Notes under the pieces: generated by a model | The model's database searches: none | Seen by the model: the letters and a program-made list of their open reading frames with translations, nothing else | Told to the model about the DNA's origin: nothing | NCBI GenBank assembly: GCA_020746875.1 | Contig: JAGTJL010000001.1 | Span: 3,534,001 to 3,598,000 of the forward strand | DNA: 64,000 nucleotides | Source: Rhexocercosporidium sp. MPI-PUGE-AT-0058 | Lineage: Eukaryota > Ascomycota > Leotiomycetes > Helotiales | Direction: 5' to 3' | Made by a program: the position numbers and the translations under genes | In this document: positions 11,278 through 22,151 of the stretch, piece after piece | Position numbering within the stretch: the first letter of the stretch is position 1 | Layout of the letters: each line of letters opens with the position of its first letter

Positions 11278-11946
11278 CTTGGTAATGACAAATTTCAGTC
11301 GTGTTACTGAGAAAAAGCAGAATGACTATTCAATATAGCGATGATTGTCGTTCCCAAGCTTGACTGGCTTAGTTCCACGACGGCATTTCGAGCAACGGCA
11401 AACGAGAAGAGCGACCGAAAACAACAGCATATATAGTCTCTTTTCTTCCTCTTCAAATTTTCCCCTGGTCAGCAGTCATTGCAAAACTAGTGAACAAAGG
11501 ATCAGATGACGCTTCCCTGTTCATGTTGACGATCCACTCGAATACTACTGTGCATGGCAAAATATCGGTCAGATCAAGAAGACCCCAGTAGCAGGTATGT
11601 ATGTGTGGGATTCGGCGAGGATCAAAGCGGGGAAGCTGGGGACTCCACGAGAACGAGGTCTACATGATCGACTCTGCTTTAGGTAGGCTCTAGAAAAGTA
11701 AAACAAACCTAGCGCATACTCATTTTCGTCGTGGGATTGGACCCATCCACAGTGGTGGGCTTGCAAGGGATCTTGGGTTGGGTCAGGCTCTGCATCTTGA
11801 CCCGGGCAGGTTCAACCCCGCAAAGAAAGTGAGCAGGGTAATTTTGTAACAAAGGGTAGAAACTGCGGGTTTTTGGAAGGATGCTGCACAATCATTACGG
11901 CTGCAGTTATTATTATCACTCACTTCCAGATGTCTTCGGGCTATGC
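11278..11946. other. Intergenic upstream of GH32 gene
   Basis: Promoter region of the minus-strand GH32 gene, with a TATATA element near 11430. No further gene is recognised. Frames at 11569-11891 on the minus strand lack any domain. Confidence 0.5.
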
Positions 11947-12315
<369 letters not shown>

Positions 12316-12996
12316 GATTCACATGAAGAAAAGTAGGTAGCTAGTAAAACTTAAGTTGTATCCTGTTTCGCAAGCTTGATTATATTCGAGCCTGGAAAGT
12401 GATATAAAAGATTTAGAGTCAGATCGAGTGCGGTTTAACTAACAAGCGAAAATTCAAAACTCGTGACAACATAGTAAACTTTACATGGAAGGCTTACGCC
12501 TATTCAAGTGAGTTGTTCAAGGTGCCTAGGTGTGTGCTCAGGGCTCAAGCTACTCAGGATGCTCGGGTGAGGTGCTGGAGTTGGTCAAGCGAGCTGCTTG
12601 AGGTGAGGGCGATGAACCCCTGAGCAAAAGCGGCAAGCTCACTAGCCAAACGCGAATACTGAGAAAGAGAAAGGAATCGACAGTTCCTAAACGTTGATTC
12701 GCTGTGTTGCAAGTGAGTAAGCCAACTGATGGATTCTGGAGTAAGCGAGGGACCCAGGATGTGTTTCGAATTACCCTTCGATATTGGATTTCCGGCACTC
12801 AACAACCGGAATTAACACCGAGGCAACGTGATCATCAATATAAATTCGATTTATATTGCTACACCCGGAATAGTTCTCTGGTAAGAGATCTCATCTCATG
12901 TAGTCTTTTCGGGGGTTGAAACACTACATAGTCTGCTTGACCTGTGCCTTTCATCCGTTTTCCTGCGTGAAGCTTTCCAAAATTTCCAGGGCAAAA
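12316..12996. other. Intergenic upstream of tyrosinase
   Basis: Holds the presumptive tyrosinase promoter. Overlapping frames at 12550-12805 (minus) and 12704-12919 (plus) are not supported as genes. Confidence 0.45.
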
Positions 12997-14491
12997 ATGG
13001 CTGTCATCAATTTCAGTATCTCGATGCTACTGTTCTTCTTCGTGTCCAGTATATCATTTGCAGCTCCTTTGTCGAAGAGGGGCCCAGATGACGATCTGGC
13101 TGCTAAAGCACTCGAGAACGCGTACAAAGTGTTGAACGGTTCCTTGTCAGATGGAAGCACGAAGGTAACTTGCACAAAAGACACACTGGCTGTGAGGAAG
13201 GAATAGTATGATTCTTCTAATCCAGTTGAAAAACTTTGCTGATTCTCTATCAAAGTGGCGACTTGACAAACGACGAGAAGGATGACTACGTGAAGTCTGT
13301 CAAGTGTCTGATGGCTGCCCCATCCAGATTGAGTTCAACTCAGTATCCAGGAGCGAAGTCTCGGTACGATGACTTCGTCGTGGTACATATCAACATGACG
13401 ATGGGAGTTCATGACACTGTGAGCCCTGCACTTTAAGAGGTTCTCTGATGTGAACACTGATCATCGAAAGGCAAACTTCCTCCACTGGCATAGGTATTAC
13501 ATCTGGGCTTACGAAGTAGCGTTGAGGAGCGAGTGTGGTTACAAGGGTTATCAGCCGGTGAGTAAAATTGTCTCTTTGTGTTCGAATAACTTCTAAGTGA
13601 TGACAGTATTGGAATTGGGGGAGATACCCAGATCCCACCGTTTCGCCCATTTTTAATGGGGATGCTCACAGCATGGGCGGCAATGGCGAATCGGTTCCGC
13701 ACAAAGGCTATATTCTTGGAATGGCAAACATCATGGTACCACCGGGAAATGGAGGAGGTTGTGTCAAGACCGGGCCTTTCGCAAAGTAAGTCAGCTAACC
13801 ATCATACCTGGGCCCCTTCTCCTAACAATTTCTAGCACGACAGTAAATCTAGGTCCACTCGGGGGCGCCATAGATGCCGCTCTCGAAGTGCCGAAGAATC
13901 CTCGCTCGGATGGCTATGGATACAACCCGCGTTGTCTACGCCGCGACGTCAACAACTACTTCACGTCCCAGTACCTACGTCCTCAGGATATTTCCAACCA
14001 CATCACCTCATCTACAGATATCGAGACTTTCCAGAAAACTCTTCAAACCGACACGACTAAAGCCTTTTCACTTCACACAGGTGGTCATTACAGTATTTGG
14101 GGTGACCCTGGAGGAGACTTCTATGTCAGTCCTGCTGAGCCTGTCTTCTGGTTGCACCATGGGCAGGTAGATCGACATTGGTGGATTTGGCAGAATCAAG
14201 ATCCGGCGAATCGAGTACAGCAGTGAGTAATCCCCGATTTTATGAATGGCATCAATATGCACTCTGCTACAACGCAATTTGGTGTTAAATTTTGAGACAA
14301 TCCCATCATTTACTGACATCGCGTTGCATAGATACAAAGGAGGAACAATCATGATGCAGCCAAACAGCCCGCCAGGCAAAATTACTGACATCCAGAATTT
14401 GTCGGTCACAGCTCCCAAAGGTTACGCCGGCATTGCGAGCAAGGACTTAGTTAGCACACTTGCAGGGCCATTTTGTTACATCTATCAGTAG
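12997..14491 (+). CDS. Secreted tyrosinase (UstQ-like candidate)
   Basis: Six exons: 12997-13205, 13256-13418, 13471-13557, 13607-13785, 13836-14222 and 14332-14491. Total 394 aa, and every join keeps the frame. The start MAVINFSISMLLFFFVSSIS is a signal peptide ending near FAAPLSKR, which also offers a Kex2-type KR site. Type-3 copper sites are visible. CuA residues are in VHDT and NFLHWHRYYIW; CuB residues are in LHTGGHYSIWGDPGGDF and FWLHHGQVDRHWW. The enzyme oxidises phenols such as tyrosine side chains with O2. Tyrosinases of this short secreted type accompany UstYa proteins in ustiloxin, phomopsin and related peptide clusters. Two UstYa-family genes and a repeat peptide lie just downstream. 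An unrelated melanin or defence role is the alternative. Confidence 0.9.
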
Positions 14492-15043
14492 TGATCTCCA
14501 AGTGGCTTGTAGGGGACCCTGCCTTGGCGACGAAAGCGCAGTGTCTCTATTGAAGAGACAGATAGGCGATGGACTTTACATTATAGGTGCTCAAATACAC
14601 TACACCATGCCACCGACGTCATATTGTTGATAAATCAAATTCTCTTTACAAGTCACTCTCTTTTGCCATAATTAGCGACGTTGTATTGTGGAAGTGATGC
14701 CTGAAATACTGGAGCGAGACATGTGATGAGATCTACCAGGACCTTCTTCATACTGCCAACGATAAATCCCAACCAAATCTACGGTGCATCTTTCAACGCA
14801 TAGTATATTATTTCAGGTATCATTGTAACATTTGACTACCCTTTCCCACCCTAAGCTTAGCATTTTCAAGGTACTCGTGACTTGACTGACTGTTGTCCCT
14901 GTCTTGGGTGAAATTGACTCCATCTTACTTCCTCTCCACGCCCTCCTCCCGGCATTCCATTTGCACTGCGACGGCCGAAATCCTTGTACGCTTAAGCCAA
15001 ACCCATGTTGACCCAGCCTCCACCATTTGGAGCAGACATTTTC
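14492..15043. other. Intergenic between convergent tyrosinase and cyclase-like genes
   Basis: Convergent 3' ends. No gene recognised. Confidence 0.5.
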
Positions 15044-16171
15044 TCATTCTGGCCATACCTCCATCATGTCCAGCCACTCAAGGGTAAAGCCTGTAACAAT
15101 TTTGACCCAATCCCGGACGGTGGGAGCATCAAGGCTCGCGCTATCATTTAAAGTATCTTCAGTACTGGGTAGGGGCGAAGGTTGAAGATTAAGGAAGGGA
15201 GTGCCGGCTTCCATGAACGGAACGTAATCGGCAACCACCCCAGCACTCACGTTCGTCTCGCTTCCTTCAGACAAGAACTCAGTCGCTTTGGCCGTCTCCA
15301 AAAGACCAATATTCCGCATCCGAGCTTCAAGACTGGCAATTCTCTGAAATACCCAACTTGTCACAAGACAGTACGAGGGAACCGTGGGGCTAGCGGATCC
15401 GAGAGAATCTAGCAAAGCAAAAATGCGGATCTGGCTCAGCGCGTTTGGATATACCGATCCTACGGGATTGATCATTCTCTCTAAAGTGTTGCTAAGGTCT
15501 CTGTGTCGCGAATCAGTAACAATATTTATCGACAACGCGAAGACTTACCTCGATCCATAAAGAGAAGTTTCAGCTCCGTTTAGAGACTCACTTCCGTCAA
15601 GGAACACCAGCTGAATGCCCATGTCCATCGCTATGGTTCCACCTTCGCCAAGCGCATCCATCTCATCGTGCATTTGGGTCATGTACCCATCAATACTATG
15701 GGCAACATGCATCAAGATGGCGCAGGGAACAGCATTCGTTGCGCCTACATGCCCCGCGGGCATACTCTTACTGTCATAATGAGCAGCTAATGTCAAGAAG
15801 TTGGCTTGACCAGTCTTTGTCCACGGTGGTTCTCTGCTGAATACAAGGCTTGATATTTGAACTTCAACCCCTTTGGTTATTGATACAGTCGAGTTGTACC
15901 ACTGAAGATTCCATTTTGGCAACTGAGTGCTGAAGTAATTGACAAAGTGGTGCTGGACGGATGTATGGCCGGGAGTACCAGGGACACGGGGAATCAAAAT
16001 TGGAGACAAGAGAGCACCGTTGTCGGGTTCGAAGTCTGGACCGCTAGAAGATATGTTTCTCAAGAAATCGTCGGAGAGTGACATATAAGCATGCGTAGCT
16101 AACAGTAGACTTTCCAGAGCGAGGAAAATGATGATGGCATGGTTTCTGAGCCGGAAATGATTGTTCCTCAT
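15044..16171 (-). CDS. Glutaminyl-peptide cyclotransferase-like (M28 fold), probably catalytically altered
   Basis: Two exons, 15549-16171 and 15044-15500, joined in frame after SLYGSR; 359 aa from the ATG at 16171. That start places a hydrophobic signal segment (HAIIIFLALESLLLATHA) at the N-terminus; an upstream ATG at 16315 would add 48 residues before it. Family motifs present are LAAHYDSK (first zinc Asp), the DGxE motif region and SLYGSR. Normal enzymes cyclise N-terminal Gln to pyroglutamate on secreted peptides. Two key places differ: the usual DGEEA reads DGSES (near 15588-15602), so the residue before the zinc Glu is Ser, and the usual WHTLEDN zinc-His motif reads STEDTLND (near 15150-15180), so the His is missing. 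This may be a pseudoenzyme or one with changed chemistry. Its place inside the UstYa/tyrosinase group suggests a peptide-related role. Confidence 0.8.
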
Positions 16172-16951
16172 AGCTCTTAGAGAGATATTCAAATGTGCCC
16201 CAATGGTCGAGACTGCGCGTACTAAGCCGTGGTGTCCAAGGGGTTCATATGCAAGCCTGCGTTTTTGCCGCCTAAATTCATCAGATTTAATGAAGATAAT
16301 CTCATTGTCGGTCAAGCAGATTTTGGTATCAACGATTGAGCAGAGCTTGATGGCTCAGTAAAGATCGAGCCAGGCCACCAAGAAATTGGGTCCCAGTCTC
16401 CTACCCATAAATTGTCTCGTGCTTAGAGTGGCAAACTTTATGCATCCACTTGATGGCTAGACGATGACCAGGTTCCTTCAAAGTGACTTTTGGCCATGCG
16501 ATTGGCATATGAGTCCGTGCGAATTGAATATTGAGACGAGGTGAGAAAGTGAAACGGGTTGCTAGTGCCAAGCTCTTTCGCGTCCAGTTTGGGCTCTTGC
16601 ATGGGGATGCTCGTGGATCGTGCAGGTCGGCGAGCAGACCCGAAACCTTATCGTTTGAAGATCCAAACAAAGATCTACGAAATAAAACATCTTGCAAATG
16701 TATCGCCAAGGCTTTAACGGCCCGGAACTAGGGTGTACCTTGTTGTCTTGAAGTCCGTGATCTTCAAACATCACTTGTCTCTCCTCTAGCCACATCAATA
16801 GGGACGCTACATGTCTTGCACACAGAACCTGCTTTCCGCCATCTGATTTCTCTGCCACAGCTTTCCCGTCGAACCTTTTTTGCATTCTCCGATCTTCGTT
16901 ATCTACTAATTTCAACACGCTGGCGTTGTTTGTTTTCTTCCATTAATCATC
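16172..16951. other. Divergent promoter region between cyclase-like and UstYa genes
   Basis: About 0.8 kb between divergent starts, suitable for shared regulation. Frames at 16401-16918 are not supported. No specific operator is identified by eye. Confidence 0.45.
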
Positions 16952-17914
16952 ATGAGCAGTCAGCAGCCGAAATACGAAAATGTTCAAATGGACGATCGGG
17001 ACGACTCCTCGATCACCGAGGTAGAAGAATCGCTAATTGGAGACGAGAAACACATGAGTGCAGAGGAGTTCAGACAGAGATACGCCAGGAAGTCAAGGCG
17101 AACGACATGTCTATCTGTTCTGAAAGAAGCGCGCTGGATTCTGGATATAGGATTGCTGTTGGTCATCATTGCGCTCTTGCTGCGAAGCCAATCCCAGAAC
17201 GCCATTCCAAAGACCAGTGAGCATGAAGTGGGCGGGGACATGACAGGCGTTGGACCGCATCGTACGGACTTCCAACTCTCTAAATTGATCAATCTGAGAG
17301 CAGACGTCTGACAAGAAGAACAGTTGGAACCCAAGTCACGACCTTCCACATCAATCAAACTTTCGCTCCTTACAATACGACAGAATTCTTCCGAGAAGAA
17401 GTCCTGACAGCATGGAATGAACTGATGCCTCGTAGGACAATCCCGGGCTCTTGAGATGACAATCACTGACTTCTTCATAGATGGGATTGGCTTCCAGTGG
17501 GTCAACGACACACACAGATACCACGATCTACCACATCCTATTATCTGGCCAAACAAGACAGTCTTCACGACTTCTATGACCCATCAACTACATTGTCTAT
17601 TCGCAATCGTTGAGACATATTCTGGCTTGACATCAAATACGACTTTGCCAGAGGATCATCACTGGCACATGATCCATTGTTTTGATTACATGCGGCAGGC
17701 AATTATGTGTTCGGCAGATATGGCTCTGGAAGGATTAGAGACAACATTTCCCGATCACAATGGAGGGTCAGATGGCTGGGATTCCAAGCACGGTAAGTTC
17801 TCGTTGAATTCGTACGAAGTCTAGTGCTGACAACCTCCAGTTTGCAAGGATTACAGTCAGGTCATAAATTACTTGGAAAGCGTCAGGGCGTATGATGATC
17901 AACAGATCTACTAG
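16952..17914 (+). CDS. UstYa-family (DUF3328) oxidase-like protein A
   Basis: Four exons: 16952-17261, 17324-17431, 17481-17792 and 17841-17914; 267 aa, all joins in frame. It is a type II membrane protein: a polar acidic N-terminus, then one span (LDIGLLLVIIALLL, about residue 68). A lumenal domain follows with two His/Cys motifs, THQLHCLF and HWHMIHCFDYMRQAIMC, that define the family. The C-terminal WDSKH...VCKDYSQVINYLE is also typical. UstYa proteins act in oxidative cyclisation of fungal ribosomal peptides and in some other pathways. A second copy lies 0.7 kb away on the other strand, and a Kex2-repeat precursor lies about 3 kb downstream. Exon 2's acceptor was chosen at 17323 because it gives the frame to GTQVTTFHINQTFAPYN. 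Confidence 0.88.
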
Positions 17915-18575
17915 TTGAGCGCGAAAGATACGGGGCGAATGTTTACCTCCTTTCTCAAATCTATCAGAACTCCACGTGAACTCCCAGTTCTGACTCGACA
18001 ATTCTCAATGGCCATCGCCTGGAAGGAATGTGACCCCGACTCTACAACATCGAGGTAAGTATGCCCGTAGAAATTTTGTGATACTGGATTTAAATACCAT
18101 TCATGAAAGTTTGAGAAGGTGCTGCTGGTGATATCTCTCGTGAGGAATGAGGATGTGGTGAATGCGCATGTAAGCAGTGAGCTAGTCGTGGGCTCAATAA
18201 ACAAATATTTGTTAAGGAAAATGTACACACATTGGTAGAAACATTTCATCAGAATGCTTTGACCATGATCTATACTTGCTCAAGTAAATTGGAGAATTAA
18301 TTACCGGTACTTCAACACGATTAGCGAAGATGGCTTGAAGACCTAACCGAAGGGCGCGTAGGACCATGCTTTTGGCGCCCAAGAAAACAATTCTTCGAAG
18401 TTTCTAATGATTGTATCAAGTTTGTTTTCATTTCATCATCAATGGTCTTAATTTGTGATGTCCCGGTCCAAAATATTACTGCCTGTCGAACTCTGGAGCA
18501 GATCCATTCCCTCGGACACCGTTCCTGTAACTCCATGCTTGCTATTGTTCCCTTGTTCGCTCATAAAGAGTTCCT
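17915..18575. other. Intergenic between convergent UstYa-family genes
   Basis: The two genes converge here. Frames at 17911-18249 and 18321-18536 show no domain. Confidence 0.5.
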
Positions 18576-19447
18576 TCAAAATATATCATCGTTTGCGACA
18601 GTATTATCAATTGCCCACTTTCTGACAGCATCGAAGTCTCGACAGACATGCTTTGTGCTGAAATCTGGCCATGGATCTCCAGGCATATCGGCTCTTTCGT
18701 GAAAGGTAATTACGCCTATATCAACCTGGCACATGATGTTCATTCGAAGCATTTCGAGACAGTGATCTGAGTGACTGTTAGATTTCTCGTACCGCGGTTG
18801 TCGGTTAATCTAAACCCCAAAGCCGACGTGGATGAATGCTTACCAAGATGTGTTCGTATTTTGTCCTTGTTATCCTCCTTGAAGTCGTCCTTTCCCATGT
18901 AGAACTCCGGATGTGTGCTCTTTCTGACAAGGTTCAAGCAATGTAATTGATGAAAGACCTCGATACCGATGCGGTACCCTTCCTTGCCTGTCTTAGGATC
19001 TTTCGTCTTGACCGAAGTCTCTGGCTTCTCGACAAGCTTCAACTCCTCCGGGGTGATCATTTGGTCGCCGATGGACCTCGTGACCCAATCCCACATCTCG
19101 TCCGTCTCATTACTGGTGCCAATGTAGCCGGTGGCATCCCCTTGGGTTGCGTTGAAGGTGCCGGTCACATATTTGACAGCTCCCCGGGCAGGCGAGTATG
19201 AAGAGAACTTGTCGAGATATTGAGCCGTTGTTGGGATGCTTCGAATATATGTTGCTGATAGTAGAACAGCAGACGCAAGAAAAAGAGCGAAATTGGCAAT
19301 CATCAAACGCTTGAGACGATTGACTTGCAATATCTTCTCATGCTGGTGCTTCAGTTCGAAGAGATCGACCCCCTCTTCATCATCTGCTATTGTCGAGCAT
19401 GTTCCGTCTGAAGACACCTTGTTATATTCATGTTCCATTACACTCAT
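18576..19447 (-). CDS. UstYa-family (DUF3328) oxidase-like protein B
   Basis: Two exons, 18844-19447 and 18576-18766; 264 aa. The intron is GT-AG with a GTAAGC donor at 18838-18843. The ATG at 19447 gives a 65-residue cytosolic N-terminus followed by one membrane span (ANFALFLASAVLLSATYI), the normal UstYa layout; an in-frame ATG at 19564 would add 39 residues. Lumenal motifs are EVFHQLHCLNLVRK and, restored by the splice, HLDHCLEMLRMNIMC, i.e. both HxxHC motifs. The end reads FSTKHVCRDFDAVRKW. The protein is clearly divergent from copy A. UstYa proteins commonly occur as pairs (for example UstYa and UstYb) in dikaritin clusters. Confidence 0.88.
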
Positions 19448-20693
19448 CTTTGGCAGCACAGCTGTGTCTAACGCTTGAATTTCGATAAGAAGGATTGTGA
19501 AAGATAGTATTGAAGGATAGAATTTGCGTTTTCGCCGAAGTTTGAGCCGTTGCTGAGATGTCAAGTCCGATGTAACTCGGATAGATGCTTTTTCGAGAGC
19601 CGTTGACAGTGGCTAGTTCTCTACTCCGTTAGAAATTCTGACGGCAGATCCTAGAAGTGCTGAATGTAGTTTAACTCGTCGGAGACTCTACCATGCATGA
19701 AATGAGTACAGCCATGTCACAAGCCAAGCTTGTGATATCAGTTCGACCATCTGAATATCCGGAGGAAATCATGTTGTTCGGGGCCTATGTGGGGAAGAGT
19801 GCAAATCAAAACATGCAGCTGACATCCAGTGTTACGAGAAGCACTTCGGAGGCACGGAAGATGCGATAAATGTGGAAATAATCTAGTGGATGCGTTGCGC
19901 TTGGTGTTTCTGCGACTGTTTGGTTTCAAAATCGTGGCTTTTTTACAGATGCGAGGGGGCTCAAGCGACCCCAACACCTCGGAAGTCAAAATCAGCCCTA
20001 GAACAATTTGCGCTAATCTCGTTTGAGAAATGCAATAAATCGCAGGATTCTTTAGTGATGGACTCGGAAGGGAGAGAGCTTCTCCATCACCCGCAGCATC
20101 CAACCATGAGTGCTTGTAACTTGGCACCATACTGCGGTCATTCACCTCGAGTGATGACCAATCGTATCTGATCGTCGGATCAACGCTACCTTAAGCTACA
20201 CTAGTCAGCAAGGGTTTGAATTGACCAAGACTTAGTATGGACCAATATAGATGCTCGTGGTCCCCAACCATGGGATGAAACAGGTATTCTTAGGTGCCAG
20301 GTCCAAACTATGAGAAAGTGACACTTGCATTGAACTTGCATGAATTGAGCAATACCATCTTGGCTGGCTGTCAATGGTCGACTAAGCACGTTGAGACACT
20401 CGTTGACAACTGATCAGCATTCTCTGTTACCAACTCGGCACGGATTTCCATCCGGTTTCGGTTTGAATGGAGGTAAGGCTTTCGTTGTTGTCTGGCAGTC
20501 AGTGGGAAGTAGGCTGTATAAGTAACCCAAGTCTTCCAGATACGTGCTCATTATCTTCTCAATCTTGCTTTGCACAACTCACTTCGAAGCTTGCATTCAT
20601 TCTCTTCTCCATAATTTCTTAGCTTCTTTATACTCATCTGCTGGCCAGTTGCATTAATTCCATCCATCCACTTTACTCCACACATTTTCCACC
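19448..20693. other. Promoter region between UstYa B and the repeat peptide
   Basis: Divergent spacer of about 1.25 kb. A TATAAGTAA element at about 20517-20525 lies roughly 170 bp before the peptide ATG. Frames in 19738-20171 have no recognisable product. A CT-rich stretch with short 5' leader character (ATTCTCTTCTCC) precedes the ATG at 20694. Confidence 0.45.
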
Positions 20694-21214
20694 ATGCAAT
20701 TGACTGCGCTCACACAACTTTTGGCCGTGGCCTTGATGGCTACTATGCCTATTGCTCAAGCTGCTCCAGTAAGTTCAAAAGACTTCAAAGCTAGTACTGA
20801 GACTGACGAATGGAAAAGGTTGATGTAGCTCAAGCAGACGTTGCCTTGGCAGTTCGTCATCACAAGGGCGCTGGTGGTGGGGCGGCGGCTGGTGGAGCTC
20901 CAGCTGGTGGATTGGCTGCTCTGTTCGGAGGTGGCGCAAAAGGCGCTGCTAAGGGTAACAACAAGAGACATCACAAGGGTGCTGGAGGCGGAGCCGCGGC
21001 TGGTGGAGCTCCCGCTGGCGGATTGGCTGCTCTCTTTGGCGGTGGTGCAAAGGGTGCTAAGGGTAACAACAAGAGACATCACAAGGTAAGATTACTTTCT
21101 CAAGTAATTTCAATAACGCTGATATTCTTTCAATAGGGAGCTGGAGGTGGCAAAGCAGCAGGAGCGGCCCCCGCTGGTGGGCTGGCGGCTCTTTTTGGAG
21201 GCAAGGGCAACTGA
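20694..21214 (+). CDS. Secreted repeat protein with Kex2 sites; candidate RiPP (dikaritin-type) precursor
   Basis: Three exons: 20694-20768, 20819-21085 and 21137-21214; 139 aa, both introns 50-51 nt and GT-AG. The first 22-24 residues are a signal peptide (MQLTALTQLLAVALMATM, cleavage after AQA). A short leader (VDVAQADVALAVR) follows. Then come three near-identical repeats of 37, 36 and 28 residues, each beginning HHKGAGGG and containing APAGGLAALFGG. Repeats 1 and 2 end GNNKR, so dibasic KR sites lie between units. Signal peptide plus KR-separated repeats is the layout of Kex2-processed repeat proteins, including UstA, PhomA and AprA precursors. The repeats have no Tyr or Trp; Phe and His are the only ring side chains. 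Codon-level identity is high, implying recent duplication. The alternative is a structural glycine-rich secreted peptide unrelated to the neighbours. Confidence 0.8.
20858..21211 (+). repeat. Coding tandem repeat, three units (37, 36, 28 codons)
   Basis: Unit 1 is 20858-20968 and unit 2 is 20969-21076. Unit 3 starts at 21077 and continues after the intron to 21211. Unit 2 lacks one Ala relative to unit 1; unit 3 is truncated and has Lys and Ala substitutions. Confidence 0.9.
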
Positions 21215-22151
21215 GGAGATACTATGGGCGACTAGTCGAGGGGATGTTTTGCACGCCAACTACAAGATATCAGTTTGCTTTAGATGAGCATATCTTGTGA
21301 TACCATAACGAGCATTAATGAATTCAGCCTTTCTTTACACGACATGATTCTCTTTGTGTGCTTTCATCGCTTTCAATCTAATGATAGCGACATACAATAT
21401 TGTTATCAATTTTGTCGGATCCAAATTCGCCATACACTTTTTCTCCTCATCGCTCCTGTTTTCCCCTGAAGGCTAACATATGATTTGATTTCGTGAAACA
21501 TTAACTCGGTCTTGAATCCCATCCCGGTTAGATTCTAGGTAGTCATAGCAGCAGCCTCGCCAACGAAGTTTGCCTAACATGCTCCCCTCTGTAAGCGAGC
21601 AAAAACAAGGAGAAGGTAAAATCAATCTAAAAACACATAGTAACTAGCCCCCAAAATGATTCACACTCTCTCAGTTCCTTATTTGAGGCCTTACTGTTCA
21701 ACTATAATCACAATCGTATTAGAAATTTGGCTACATAGAAAAATCTATAAGCGCCCTCAAAATCGATCGAGTGTACCGGCTTGTGAAAACTGTATCTGAT
21801 TATACCCCAGTCCAATAATATGAGTCCACGATACGTGTTCAATGAAGCAGTGTAGAACCAACTTAAAAGACAAATGTGCATCTCTCTTTCAATGCTTTCA
21901 CATCAAAATCTAAAAGCCAAATCTGCAATTACCAATTCCACACCACATTTTAAGATCCGAGAATTAGAGTGCAATGAACATCGACAGTAATCCTTCTCAT
22001 TTCTTGTTAACAGGCCAATACTTTTCCAGGGACTGTACTGCACAGTTTCGACGGATCCTTCGTACACAACTTGTCAGCTTTCCATTCCTCATGAAAAATC
22101 CGCCACTGCTTCGCGAACACGTTATGAGACAAGATTTAAATGATTCAGGAC
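21215..22151. other. Intergenic, AT-rich
   Basis: No gene recognised. It separates the peptide gene from the convergent coiled-coil gene. Confidence 0.5.

Noticed and set aside
16401..16918. Minus-strand frames between the cyclase-like and UstYa A genes
   Set aside because: No domain; they fill a divergent promoter region.
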